A stretch of DNA of 64,000 nucleotides, taken from NCBI GenBank assembly GCA_016703645.1, contig JADJBR010000007.1, positions 1,054,001 through 1,118,000 on the forward strand. The letters run 5' to 3'. Shown here piece after piece: positions 36,412 to 46,758 of this stretch (the stretch's first letter is position 1; the number at the start of each line of letters is the position of its first letter). This DNA is from Zoogloea sp. GTDB lineage: Bacteria; Pseudomonadota; Gammaproteobacteria; Burkholderiales; Rhodocyclaceae. The position numbers were made by a program, and so were the translations under genes. The notes under the pieces were generated by a model that saw nothing but the letters and a program-made list of their open reading frames with translations, was not told where the DNA came from and made no database searches.

Positions 36412-36672
36412 ATGAACACCGCAATAATGTCACAAGGCGGCCGCGTGGTTATACCCAAACAGTACCGCGAAAAACTCGGCGTCAAAGAAGGCGACGAAGT
36501 CATCTGGACCGAGGTGGATGGGCAGATCGTCCTGACCTCGCGTCGGCAGGAGTTGGAGCGCGCCGAACGCTTTTTCGACCGGCTCATGGCTGATTACACC
36601 GGCCCTTCGCTGGCCGATGAGCTCATCACCGAGCGGCGCGCCGAGTCCGTGCGCGAGGATGAGCATGAATAG
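36412..36672 (+). CDS. vapB: AbrB/SpoVT-type antitoxin of a VapBC pair
   Basis: An 86-residue swapped-hairpin AbrB protein: SQGGRVVIPKQYREKLGVKE, GDEVIWTEVDGQIVLTS, then an acidic tail (LADELITERRAESVREDEHE) that should block the toxin. In-frame ATGs at 36355 and 36382 exist, but family resemblance starts at MNTAIMS (36412). It overlaps the toxin gene by 14 nt. Confidence 0.88.
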   Translation: MNTAIMSQGGRVVIPKQYREKLGVKEGDEVIWTEVDGQIVLTSRRQELERAERFFDRLMADYTGPSLADELITERRAESVREDEHE

Positions 36673-37066
36673 CGTGCTCGACGCCTCGGCGATCCTCGCC
36701 TGGATTCTCAGGGAACCAGGCAGCGAACGGGTGCGCGAACTGATGGCGACCGGAAATTGCCTGCTGTCCGCCGTCAATGCCGCCGAGATCATCACCAAGC
36801 TGGCCGACAAGGATCGGCCGGAGACGGCCTTGCGGCAGGTGATCGCCCATATCGGCGCCGAATGCCTGCCCTTCGACGCCGCGCAAGCGACCGAAGCCGG
36901 CCTGCTGCGCCCGCTCACCCGCCACCTCGGCCTGTCGCTCGGCGACCGGGCCTGCCTGGCGCTGGCACGGCTGCATGGCGGCACCGTCATCACCGCCGAC
37001 CGCCCCTGGCTGCAACTGGCCGAACCACTCGGCCTAAGTATCGAATGCATTCGGCCACCGTCGTGA
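36659..37066 (+). CDS. vapC: PIN-domain toxin of a VapBC pair
   Basis: A 135-residue PIN-domain ribonuclease. The acidic active site is complete: D8 (VLDASAIL), E43 (VNAAEII), D96 (LGDRACLALA) and D114 (TADRPW). ATG 36659 gives MSMNSVLDAS; ATG 36665 is an equal alternative. The start lies inside the antitoxin gene, and the last 22 nt overlap the start of cas6 in another frame. So the toxin pair and cas6 are translationally linked within the CRISPR operon. Confidence 0.9.
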   Translation: MSMNSVLDASAILAWILREPGSERVRELMATGNCLLSAVNAAEIITKLADKDRPETALRQVIAHIGAECLPFDAAQATEAGLLRPLTRHLGLSLGDRACLALARLHGGTVITADRPWLQLAEPLGLSIECIRPPS

Positions 37067-37994
37067 TATCTCTTCCCCTCGCCCGCTACCGCCTCGACTT
37101 CACCGTCACCACGCCTCTCACCCTGCCCGCCTTTGCCGGCTCCACCCTGCGCGGCGCCTTCGGCAGGGCGCTGCGCGCCGACATCTGCATGACCCATGCC
37201 AAGATATGCGACGGCTGCGCCTTGCTGGCCTCCTGCCCGTATGCCGTGGTGTTCGAGCCACGGCCGCCATCCGCAGCGCACCCCTTGCAAGACTTCAATC
37301 AGATTCCCCGTGCCTATGTCATCGAGCCGCCCCAGTGGGGCGAAAAAACCTATGCGCCAGGCGAAACACTGAGCTTTCACATTGTGCTGGCCGGGCACGC
37401 AATCGAGCAGTTGCCGCTGATCCTGTGGGCGTTTCACAAGGGCTTTCAGCGTGGCGTTGGCCGGGGCGACGGCACGGCCACGCTGACGCAGGCCTGGCAT
37501 GTGATCGGTAAAGACGCCACGCCGATCCTTGACGGCCCCGGCGGCAACATCGCCCGGCATGCAACCACCGTGCCGCCGGCGCCCGACTTTGCAGGCCACG
37601 CAGTCACCCTGCATTTCGACTCGCCGCTACGTCTGCAAACCAACGGCCGCCGCGCCACGGCAGAAGAATTTACCCCGCGCAAGCTGCTCATGAGGTTGGT
37701 CGGACGCATCGCGCTGATCCACGAATTCCACGGCGCAGGCTCGTTGCCGCTGGATTTCAAGGCCCTGGCGGCGCAGGCCGAAACGCTCGGGAGCGACAAG
37801 CAACTCAAATGGCGCGACTGGAGCCGCTACTCCAGCCGTCAGCAGCAGAAAATCGACCTGGGGGGCGTCATCGGTAGCTGGCGCCTGACCGGTGAGATCG
37901 CCCCCTTCATTCCGTTCCTGTATCTGGGGCAATGGCTCCATGTGGGCAAGGAAGCCACCTTCGGCCTGGGTGGCTATCGTCTGGAACTCCACCT

Positions 37995-37998
<4 letters not shown>
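37045..37998 (+). CDS. cas6: CRISPR pre-crRNA processing endoribonuclease Cas6
   Basis: A 317-residue RAMP-type Cas6 that cuts the repeat RNA. The N terminus has TTPLTLPAFAGSTLRGAFGRAL and the cysteine cluster CMTHAKICDGCALLASCPY (C48, C55, C58, C64), seen in the Cys-containing Cas6 family. The C-terminal glycine-rich loop is LHVGKEATFGLGGYRLEL. The ATG at 37045 lies within the vapC 3' end. The expected cut leaves an 8-nt 5' tag ATTAAGAC from the array repeats. Confidence 0.92.
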
Positions 37999-39451
<1,453 letters not shown>

Positions 39452-39467
39452 ACATGTAGGGACATTG

Positions 39468-39497
39468 GCCATTGCCGTCTCAGGCAGTGGCTTTTTT
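39468..39497 (+). terminator. rho-independent terminator after csx2
   Basis: GCCATTGCC (39468-39476) pairs with GGCAGTGGC (39483-39491) with a single T-G wobble, loop GTCTCA, followed by six T. It separates the interference operon from the adaptation genes, which must have their own promoter in 39498-39593. Confidence 0.88.
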
Positions 39498-39593
39498 ATT
39501 GCTCGCAGACTCGCTCTGCAAGCTTGCCGCCCCCGGCCCCGCTCCCCAGTCAGCCCATACTCGCCCCAGCTTCTCGAAACCGGAGACAAGAGC

Positions 39594-39878
39594 ATGGCCC
39601 AGCGGGACTTCTATCTGGCGGCCTACGACGTCACCCACCCCCGCCGCCTGGCCGCGGCACTGGCGCTCGTCAGGGGCTACACCACGGGTGGCCAGAAGTC
39701 CGTTCATGAGGTTTTTCTGACCCGGGCCGAGCGCAGTGAGCTGCTGCACAGCATGGCGCTACTCCTGGACGAGGACAGCGACCGCTTCTTTCTCCTGCGC
39801 CTTGACCCCCGGGCGCGAACCTACGCCCTTGGGCTGGCAGCCCAGCCCAAAGACCCCGACTACTTCTACGTGGGATGA
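39594..39878 (+). CDS. cas2: CRISPR adaptation protein Cas2 (first copy)
   Basis: A 94-residue ferredoxin-fold Cas2. FYLAAYDVTHPRRLAAALALVRGY carries the conserved Asp after strand 1, and FFLLRLDPRARTYAL is the second strand region. The ATG 39594 follows GGAGACAAGAGC; the earlier in-frame start at 39444 precedes the terminator and is excluded. It is 4 bp before cas1, and the unusual cas2-cas1 order is mirrored by a second pair downstream. Confidence 0.9.
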   Translation: MAQRDFYLAAYDVTHPRRLAAALALVRGYTTGGQKSVHEVFLTRAERSELLHSMALLLDEDSDRFFLLRLDPRARTYALGLAAQPKDPDYFYVG

Positions 39879-39882
39879 CACC

Positions 39883-40872
39883 ATGGCCACCCTCCTCCTC
39901 GACCGCGCCGACCTTGAAGCACGCATGTCCGATGGCGCCCTCGCCCTCTACGAGAACGGCACGCGCACCCAGACCGTGCCGCTTCGCCTGCTGGAGCGAG
40001 TAGTCATCCAGGGCGCCCGCACAAAACTCGACACCAGCGTACTGCTCAAGCTGGCCGAGGCGGGGGTACCCACCCTTCTTCTCAGCCCGCGGGCCGGCCG
40101 CCAGGTCGCTGTCATCCTTGGCCCCCAGCACAACGATGCCGCCATTCGGCTCGCACAGGCCCGCCGCGTGACCGACGATGCATTCTGTGCCAACTGGGCC
40201 AGGCAGATGGTCACGGCCAAGCTACGTCGACAGCACCGCCTGCTGACGCAAGCCGAAGCCCGTCGCCCCGATCTTCGCAAAGCCCTCTTTGATGCCCGGG
40301 AGGGCGTTGCCAACGCACTGAACCACCTTTCGCCCAGCAGCGACACGCCGCCCTGCGCCCGCCTGAGAGGCCTCGAGGGTGCCGCCGCACGGGCCTACTT
40401 TGGCGGCTACACCGCGCTCTTCGCGCCTCAACTGGGCTTTACCGGCCGCAACCGCCGTCCGCCTCGCGACCCGGTGAACGCCTGCCTCTCTCTGGCCTAC
40501 ACGCTACTGCACTTTGAAGCCGTGCGTGCGGCCCATGGCGCCGGCCTTGACCCCCTGCTCGGCTTCTATCACCGGCCCAGTTTCGGTAGGGAATCCCTTG
40601 CCTGCGACCTGATCGAGCCACTGCGCCCCAGCGTCGACGAATGGCTGTGGAACCAGTTCACCTCCGGCCCCCTGCGCCCCGAACACTTCACAAGCGACAA
40701 GGGCGCCTGCCTGCTGGGCAAAGCCGGGCGAGCCCACTTCTACGCCCAGTGGGAAGCATGTGCACCGCCCCTGCGGCGATGGCTGAGACAAACCTGCAGG
40801 CAACTGTCCCGAAGCCTGCGCAGTGAAGGCCTGCCCTGGCTCGGCAACGATCTCGACGACGAGGAGTTCTAG
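39883..40872 (+). CDS. cas1: CRISPR adaptation integrase Cas1
   Basis: A 329-residue integrase. The metal ligands are all present: E165 in RLRGLEGAAARAYF, H230 in LLGFYHRPSFGRESLA, and D242/E245 in CDLIEPLRPS. The N-terminal beta domain is LLLDRADLEARMSDGALALY with GVPTLLLSPRAGRQVA. It is preceded by cas2 (4 bp) and followed after 2 bp by a Cas1-like gene, so the four adaptation genes form one operon. Confidence 0.95.
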   Translation: MATLLLDRADLEARMSDGALALYENGTRTQTVPLRLLERVVIQGARTKLDTSVLLKLAEAGVPTLLLSPRAGRQVAVILGPQHNDAAIRLAQARRVTDDAFCANWARQMVTAKLRRQHRLLTQAEARRPDLRKALFDAREGVANALNHLSPSSDTPPCARLRGLEGAAARAYFGGYTALFAPQLGFTGRNRRPPRDPVNACLSLAYTLLHFEAVRAAHGAGLDPLLGFYHRPSFGRESLACDLIEPLRPSVDEWLWNQFTSGPLRPEHFTSDKGACLLGKAGRAHFYAQWEACAPPLRRWLRQTCRQLSRSLRSEGLPWLGNDLDDEEF

Positions 40873-40874
40873 CG

Positions 40875-41666
40875 ATGCCAAGCCGCGCCCACAACGGTCT
40901 TTCAAGTGGCACGCCCGACCGCAAGCCGCTCTATCTTTTCGCGGGCGCGCGGATCGACGCCGGCAGCGATCACCTGCTCCTGCGTCGAGACGGCACAGCC
41001 CCCCAGCGCTTCCCGGTTGCACGCATCACCCGCATCATCTGCAACCATCAGGCATCCTGGAGCGGTCAGGCGCTCTCACTCTGCCTCACCGAAGGCATCG
41101 CCATCACCTGGATTGACGGGCATGGACACGCCATCGGCAGCGCCCAGAGCAACCATCATCCCCCATGCAACCTGGCGACCCTGATCGAAACCTACCTGGA
41201 ACTGCAGGACTGGCCCCAGCGTTTCGCAAACTGGCTCGCCCACCGGCGGCTCGACCTCCTTCTGAACTGCGCGCGTAGAGCCAGCGCCGAAGAGCACCCC
41301 ATGGAGAAAGAGGTATTCCAGGAACTCAAGCGCCAGTTCGTCTACAACGGCACCCACCCGCTGGCCTTCGAGCCTGAAGGTGAAGGCTTCTGCCACGCCT
41401 TAACGGTTGACCACCTGAATCGCGCGCAACTGCAGGCCACCTACTGGGGCTTCGATGCCAGCCCCTTCGAGCTCGCCAAACACCTGGCCGCCCTGCTCTG
41501 GGCAGAGCTGAATCTGGAGTGCGGCACGCTTCCGGCCAGCGCCGACCACCGCACCGTTGTCGCCCGCCTGTTCGAGACCTGGGCCCATCAGAGGGAAGCC
41601 CAGCTACAAAATCACTTACGCGACCTCAAATGCCACCTCGCCCGGGAGGTCAACACATGGCAATGA
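40875..41666 (+). CDS. Cas1-like protein lacking the recognisable Cas1 active site
   Basis: A 263-residue protein. Residues about 18-95 match the Cas1 N-terminal beta domain (LYLFAGARIDAGSDHLLLRR, VARITRIICN, GIAITWIDGHGHAIGSAQ), closely paralleling the neighbouring Cas1. The C-terminal helical part (LQDWPQRFANWLAHRRLDLL, then VDHLNRAQLQATYWGFDASP) does not contain the LEG...YF glutamate motif or the paired His and Asp/Glu motifs that hold the metals. It is therefore probably a structural or targeting partner rather than an integrase. It starts 2 bp after cas1 and overlaps the second cas2 by 10 nt. Confidence 0.75.
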   Translation: MPSRAHNGLSSGTPDRKPLYLFAGARIDAGSDHLLLRRDGTAPQRFPVARITRIICNHQASWSGQALSLCLTEGIAITWIDGHGHAIGSAQSNHHPPCNLATLIETYLELQDWPQRFANWLAHRRLDLLLNCARRASAEEHPMEKEVFQELKRQFVYNGTHPLAFEPEGEGFCHALTVDHLNRAQLQATYWGFDASPFELAKHLAALLWAELNLECGTLPASADHRTVVARLFETWAHQREAQLQNHLRDLKCHLAREVNTWQ

Positions 41667-41986
41667 ACGCACCCTGCGGCTGGCTGGTCACCTACGACAT
41701 TGCCAGCCCACGCCGCCTCGCTCGCCTGCACCGGTTCCTTGTCAAGCAGGCCACACCCATCCAGTACTCGGTTTTTCACTTTGAGGGCAGCCCCGGGGAA
41801 ATGGGCCGCCTCATCAAGGAAATCGAAGCCTATATCGACCCAAAAGCAGACGACGTTCGCGCCTACGCCTTGCCAACGGAGCTTTCCATCGACACATACG
41901 GAAAAGGAAAGAGCATCAAGGGCACTTCGCTGCTCTCCGCCTGCGCGCCTTATCTGCAGAAGCTCCTGCAAGCAACCGCCAAGTGA
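41657..41986 (+). CDS. second Cas2-family protein
   Basis: A 109-residue Cas2 with WLVTYDIASPRRLARLHRFL (conserved Asp) and PIQYSVFHFEGSPGEMGRL, the best-known Cas2 segment, then IDPKADDVRAYALP. It is more typical of the family than the first copy. The ATG 41657 lies inside the end of the Cas1-like gene. It is the last adaptation gene, 120 bp before the first repeat. Having two Cas2 proteins and two Cas1-type proteins in one operon suggests a mixed integration complex. Confidence 0.88.
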   Translation: MAMNAPCGWLVTYDIASPRRLARLHRFLVKQATPIQYSVFHFEGSPGEMGRLIKEIEAYIDPKADDVRAYALPTELSIDTYGKGKSIKGTSLLSACAPYLQKLLQATAK

Positions 41987-42106
41987 TACGATCCAGCCAT
42001 GCAACACGGCAAGTATCTGCCACAACAATCCACTCGGCACACCACCGAAAAGTGTGGCGCCCCGCTCTTCAACAACCTGAATTCATTCACGTTATTTGAA
42101 ATAGCA
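41987..42106 (+). promoter_or_regulatory. CRISPR leader
   Basis: 120 bp between the second cas2 and the first repeat, with an AT-rich end next to the array (AATTCATTCACGTTATTTGA). It is placed as leader because repeats here are perfect, while the repeat at the far end of the array is decayed, and because repeats end in ATTAAGAC on this strand. Confidence 0.75.
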
Positions 42107-44743
42107 GTCCGGACTGATGCCCTGATCTGAAAGGGATTAAGACATCGCCTCGGGCATATAGCCCATCTTCGCCGCAGGTCCGGACTGATGCCCTGATCTG
42201 AAAGGGATTAAGACCGCAGCTTGGTGCCGAGCTGCGTGCCGGACAGTCCGGACTGATGCCCTGATCTGAAAGGGATTAAGACGGCCGCGCGAACGGCCTT
42301 TAGCAACGCAGCGGTTGGTCCGGACTGATGCCCTGATCTGAAAGGGATTAAGACAGCGCTGCGAGCTTGACCAGACCGTTGCCTTCAGTCCGGACTGATG
42401 CCCTGATCTGAAAGGGATTAAGACTTGTTAGATTGGCGCTTAGTCCAGGTGTCGGCTAGGTCCGGACTGATGCCCTGATCTGAAAGGGATTAAGACCTTT
42501 TAGCCTCCACTGGGTTAGTCGTTGATATCGTCCGGACTGATGCCCTGATCTGAAAGGGATTAAGACGACGCAGCGTCCGAAGGGAGAGACGCCGGCCTCG
42601 TCCGGACTGATGCCCTGATCTGAAAGGGATTAAGACTTCCGGTGTCGATGCTCTTAACCCGGTGAGTAAGTCCGGACTGATGCCCTGATCTGAAAGGGAT
42701 TAAGACTCAGGCGCTTCCATGCCGGAGAAGGAAGGAATGCCGTCCGGACTGATGCCCTGATCTGAAAGGGATTAAGACCCGATACAGGCGCTTCGCCCAT
42801 TTTACGTAGGCGGTCCGGACTGATGCCCTGATCTGAAAGGGATTAAGACTCACCAAGTTGAATAATGTATCCGAGTTCCGAGGTCCGGACTGATGCCCTG
42901 ATCTGAAAGGGATTAAGACGTCCTTAGTAGCGTCAGGCGCGCGGGCCTCAACGTCCGGACTGATGCCCTGATCTGAAAGGGATTAAGACGTCGATCGCCT
43001 CGGGCATGTAGCCCATCCTCACGTCCGGACTGATGCCCTGATCTGAAAGGGATTAAGACGCGCGACGTGCCGTTCGATGTGCTTTGGCACGCTGTCCGGA
43101 CTGATGCCCTGATCTGAAAGGGATTAAGACTCATTTTCGTTCTCCTGCTTGTTTTGATCGGCCGTCCGGACTGATGCCCTGATCTGAAAGGGATTAAGAC
43201 CCCATATGGCACGCGCCCGCCGTTCCAGTAGTCCGGACTGATGCCCTGATCTGAAAGGGATTAAGACACCGCCACTTTGTATCGATCATGCTCGCCCGTC
43301 CGGACTGATGCCCTGATCTGAAAGGGATTAAGACTTTGACACTGAATGTCAGCTTGAATCCGGCGAAGGTCCGGACTGATGCCCTGATCTGAAAGGGATT
43401 AAGACGCTTCCAGCTTGGCGTAGGCAGCGGCGATAGCGGGGTCCGGACTGATGCCCTGATCTGAAAGGGATTAAGACGGATCGACACAGCGCACCGAGGC
43501 GTACTCGGAAGTCCGGACTGATGCCCTGATCTGAAAGGGATTAAGACGGCCCAGACAGCCATGCCGACCATCGTGCTGCGGTCCGGACTGATGCCCTGAT
43601 CTGAAAGGGATTAAGACGGACCCTCCGGCCTACTTACGCGGCGCGGCGACCGTCCGGACTGATGCCCTGATCTGAAAGGGATTAAGACTTATCGGTAGCG
43701 ATCACGCTGCCAATCGTCGCACGTCCGGACTGATGCCCTGATCTGAAAGGGATTAAGACTCCATGTTGCCCGCTAGTGCCTCGTCAGGCATGCGTCCGGA
43801 CTGATGCCCTGATCTGAAAGGGATTAAGACGCTGCCCCCTTTCCGGCCTTTTCGCTGCCCCAGGCGTCCGGACTGATGCCCTGATCTGAAAGGGATTAAG
43901 ACGCCGCGGTCGCCGTCGAGGTTGGGGACATGGTGTCCGGACTGATGCCCTGATCTGAAAGGGATTAAGACCTGTACATTTGCATGTAGCCATCGTTTTT
44001 TTGTGTCCGGACTGATGCCCTGATCTGAAAGGGATTAAGACGGGGGTTGCTGATGATCTGCTCGGCCACGGCGGTCCGGACTGATGCCCTGATCTGAAAG
44101 GGATTAAGACATATCTCGGTCAGCGCCCAGCGTGCCGATGTCCGTCCGGACTGATGCCCTGATCTGAAAGGGATTAAGACTTCCGCCCGGCAGCGCTACA
44201 CAGAGCATGCAGCGCGTCCGGACTGATGCCCTGATCTGAAAGGGATTAAGACCCTTCGGCCGCATATACCAAGTTATTTCCGCCGTCCGGACTGATGCCC
44301 TGATCTGAAAGGGATTAAGACTGTCGAACCCGCTCACGTTGGGGTCGTCATAGAGTCCGGACTGATGCCCTGATCTGAAAGGGATTAAGACGGCAGTGTG
44401 GGCATGAACTCCTCCGAAAGCTTCGTCCGGACTGATGCCCTGATCTGAAAGGGATTAAGACTCAGAAAACGGATTCACCTCATTGCCCAGCGTCGTCCGG
44501 ACTGATGCCCTGATCTGAAAGGGATTAAGACAGTTCGGCGTCGATCTCGGCAGCCAGGAAGCTGTCCGGACTGATGCCCTGATCTGAAAGGGATTAAGAC
44601 ACAGCTGCAATGAGGTCTGCTTCAGAGATGCTGACAGTCCGGACTGATGCCCTGATCTGAAAGGGATTAAGACACCGGAAGCTTTTTCGCCACGATCACG
44701 GCGGCGGTCCGGAATGATGCCCTGCCCGAAAGCGGCAGGCACA
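42107..44743 (+). CRISPR. CRISPR array, 37 intact 37-nt repeats plus one decayed terminal repeat, 37 spacers
   Basis: Repeats are 37 nt, begin GTCCGGACTGATGCCC and end GAAAGGGATTAAGAC, with the first at 42107-42143 and the last intact one at 44637-44673. The final repeat at 44707-44743 keeps only the first 19 or so bases with a C-to-A change, then diverges, which marks the trailer end. Spacers are 30-36 nt (mostly 33). The 3' end ATTAAGAC would be the 8-nt crRNA 5' tag after Cas6 cutting, so transcription runs on the plus strand. Open frames seen on the minus strand here (repeating LNPFQIRASVRT) are translations of the repeat and not genes. Confidence 0.98.
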
Positions 44744-44762
44744 CCGATCCGACAAAGTCCTT

Positions 44763-45110
44763 CTACATTTCCCGCTTGATCAACATGAACGAGTAGCCAA
44801 CCTGTTCAACCTCTTCCGCACTGACCAGCACCTGGCCCTCGCCAAGACGGCGGGCCAGGCGTAGCACCAGGGCCTGCTGGCCAGGCAACTGGACGCACGC
44901 CCTTCTGCACATGGGGCATTCGATGTGCAGCAAGCGGGATATCAGCTCTGCGGTCGGGGCATGCCCGATGGCGCTGCAAAAACCGTGCGCCTCGACGAGG
45001 GCACGCGCTTCGGAAAGACTCAGTGTGCTGCTGCGAAACAGGCCTTCTGCGGTGATGATTGGCGCATTGAGCAGCCACACTGGCGTACCGGGCGGGAAAG
45101 ATGAAGTCAT
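44763..45110 (-). CDS. DUF1874 / Crn2 (AcrIII-1 fold) ring nuclease candidate
   Basis: A 115-residue protein with the DUF1874 pattern: WLLNAPIITAEGLF, an Ala-rich EARALVEAHGF helix, SAIGHAPTAELISRLLHIECP with the key histidine H50 (the SIGH...T motif of AcrIII-1), and ARRLGEGQVLVSAEEVEQVGYSFML. In viruses this fold (AcrIII-1) and in hosts Crn2 degrade cyclic tetra-adenylate. The normal VPVNR segment is replaced by CPMCRRAC. ATG 45110 is chosen where resemblance begins; the upstream frame to 45242 overlaps the divergent gene. It sits right after the array, opposite in direction, and shares a promoter gap with the CARF gene. Confidence 0.8.
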   Translation of the reverse strand: MTSSFPPGTPVWLLNAPIITAEGLFRSSTLSLSEARALVEAHGFCSAIGHAPTAELISRLLHIECPMCRRACVQLPGQQALVLRLARRLGEGQVLVSAEEVEQVGYSFMLIKREM

Positions 45111-45223
45111 TTCGCCATATTTGCGCAAGCAGGTGGTGTGATCGCCACCTTGCAAGCTTGCATGCCGCCGCGCCTGTGGGCTGCGCCTTAGAATGCGGAT
45201 TCCTCTGCACATCGCCCCTCCGA

Positions 45224-46357
45224 ATGGCCTCCACCCCCTCACCCAAGCGCATTCTCCTGGCCGTCACGGGCCTCACGCCCCAGATCGTTACCGAAACGCT
45301 CTATGCCCTGGCCTGCCGTGACGCCGACCCTTGGGTTCCCCACGAGATTCATCTGATCACTACGACCACAGGCGCCGAAAGCGCCCGGCTCAACCTTCTG
45401 CATGGGAACGGCTGGTTCCATCGCCTGTGCCGTGACTACGACCTCCCCCGGATCGTCTTCCCAGCCGAGAACATTCATGTCCTGCGGGACGCGGCGGGCG
45501 CACCGCTGGACGACATCCGCACCCAGGCCCAGAACACCTTGGCCGCAGATTTCATCATGGACAAGGTGCGTGAACTCACCCAAGAGCCGTCCCACGAGCT
45601 GCATGTGTCGATAGCAGGCGGACGCAAAACCATGGGCTATTACCTGGGCTATGCCCTGTCCCTGTATGGCCGCCCCCAGGACCGCCTGTCCCATGTGCTG
45701 GTTTCCGACCCCTATGAAACCAACCGGGATTTCTATTATCCGACCCCCTACGATCATCCAATTCACGGTAGCCGGGGCAACAAGGACGTGACGGTGGATG
45801 CGCGCAACGCAAGGGTGGAGCTGGCGGACATTCCGTTTGTGCGTCTACGTGAAGGCCTTCCTGAACGCCTGCGCGAGGGGCATGCTTCGTTCTCCCAGGT
45901 GGTGGGCGCGGCCAACCGGAGCCTGGACGAACCTCGGCTCGTCCTCAACGTGGCTCAGCGCCAAGTGTGGGCCGATGAGGTGGAGATCAAACTCAGCGAA
46001 ACGGAGTTTCTGCTCCTGCTGTGGCTGGCCCAACGCAGCCAGCGGGAGGAAGCGGATACGGACTGGTCATCCGACACCATGGTCGATGAGTTCCTCGATC
46101 TGGCAAGACAGGTGCTGAACGAGATGAGCAGCGCCTATGAACGCATCGAATCGGCACTGCTGCAGAATCGCTCGATTGCCATCAAGACGGCCAAATACTT
46201 CGAGCCCCACAAATCGCGAATCAAGAAGGCTTTTGTCGCGATCCTGGGGGAGCAGGCGGCCAAGCGCTACCTGATCGTTCGCCAGCGTGGCGAGGATACG
46301 GCCCTCTACTTTCTGCCGCTGGGTGCAGAACAGATTGAGATCCTTGCAAATCGCTGA
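45224..46357 (+). CDS. NE0113-family CRISPR CARF protein with winged-helix region
   Basis: A 377-residue protein of the Cas_NE0113 (TIGR02584) family. The CARF domain opens RILLAVTGLTPQIVTETLYAL and contains VSIAGGRKTMGYYLGYALSL. After a linker, residues about 235-300 resemble an OmpR-like winged helix (RQVWADEVEIKLSETEFLLL), followed by helices. Database pipelines often call members ring nuclease or Csm6-like; sequence alone allows a cyclic oligoadenylate-responsive regulator or a nuclease without HEPN motif. ATG 45224 is chosen over an upstream in-frame start that overlaps the divergent DUF1874 gene. Divergent promoters lie in 45111-45223. Confidence 0.85.
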   Translation: MASTPSPKRILLAVTGLTPQIVTETLYALACRDADPWVPHEIHLITTTTGAESARLNLLHGNGWFHRLCRDYDLPRIVFPAENIHVLRDAAGAPLDDIRTQAQNTLAADFIMDKVRELTQEPSHELHVSIAGGRKTMGYYLGYALSLYGRPQDRLSHVLVSDPYETNRDFYYPTPYDHPIHGSRGNKDVTVDARNARVELADIPFVRLREGLPERLREGHASFSQVVGAANRSLDEPRLVLNVAQRQVWADEVEIKLSETEFLLLLWLAQRSQREEADTDWSSDTMVDEFLDLARQVLNEMSSAYERIESALLQNRSIAIKTAKYFEPHKSRIKKAFVAILGEQAAKRYLIVRQRGEDTALYFLPLGAEQIEILANR

Positions 46358-46395
46358 GAGGATGTGCCCCTCGCCCTGCGCACCGGAGTTGACCG

Positions 46396-46737
46396 ATGCA
46401 TGAAATGTCCCTCGCCGAAGGCGTCCTCCAGATCATCGAGGAGACGGCACGCCGGGAAGGTGCCCGGAGGGTCAAGCAGGTGGTTCTGGAGATCGGCCGG
46501 CTGTCTTCGGTGGAAGCATCCGCCCTTGCCTTCTGCTTCGACGTGGTCACCCGCGGCAGCGTGGCGGAGGGTGCCGAACTGGTCATTGACGAGATACCGG
46601 GCAGCGGCTGGTGCATGCCCTGCGGCAAGACGGTGGCCATTGGCGAACGTTACGCACCCTGCCCGCTCTGCGGCGGTTTCCAGGTCGAGCCGACCGGCGG
46701 CACCCGCATGCAGGTTCGCGAGATCGAGATTGAGTGA
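46396..46737 (+). CDS. hypA: hydrogenase maturation nickel metallochaperone HypA
   Basis: A 113-residue HypA: MHEMSLAEGVLQIIEE with the Ni-binding N-terminal His2, and a zinc site made by CMPCGKTV and CPLCGG. It delivers nickel to NiFe hydrogenase with HypB. It starts 38 bp after the CRISPR CARF gene, on the same strand, and leads a hypABCDE run. Confidence 0.96.
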   Translation: MHEMSLAEGVLQIIEETARREGARRVKQVVLEIGRLSSVEASALAFCFDVVTRGSVAEGAELVIDEIPGSGWCMPCGKTVAIGERYAPCPLCGGFQVEPTGGTRMQVREIEIE

Positions 46738-46758
46738 AAGAACAGGAAGGATCCAGCC

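Noticed and set aside
42913-44742. Minus-strand open frames of 69-125 codons with repeating LNPFQIRASVRT
   Set aside because: They are translations of the CRISPR repeat and spacers; the 37-nt repeat is one more than a multiple of three, so frames stay open by chance in stretches.
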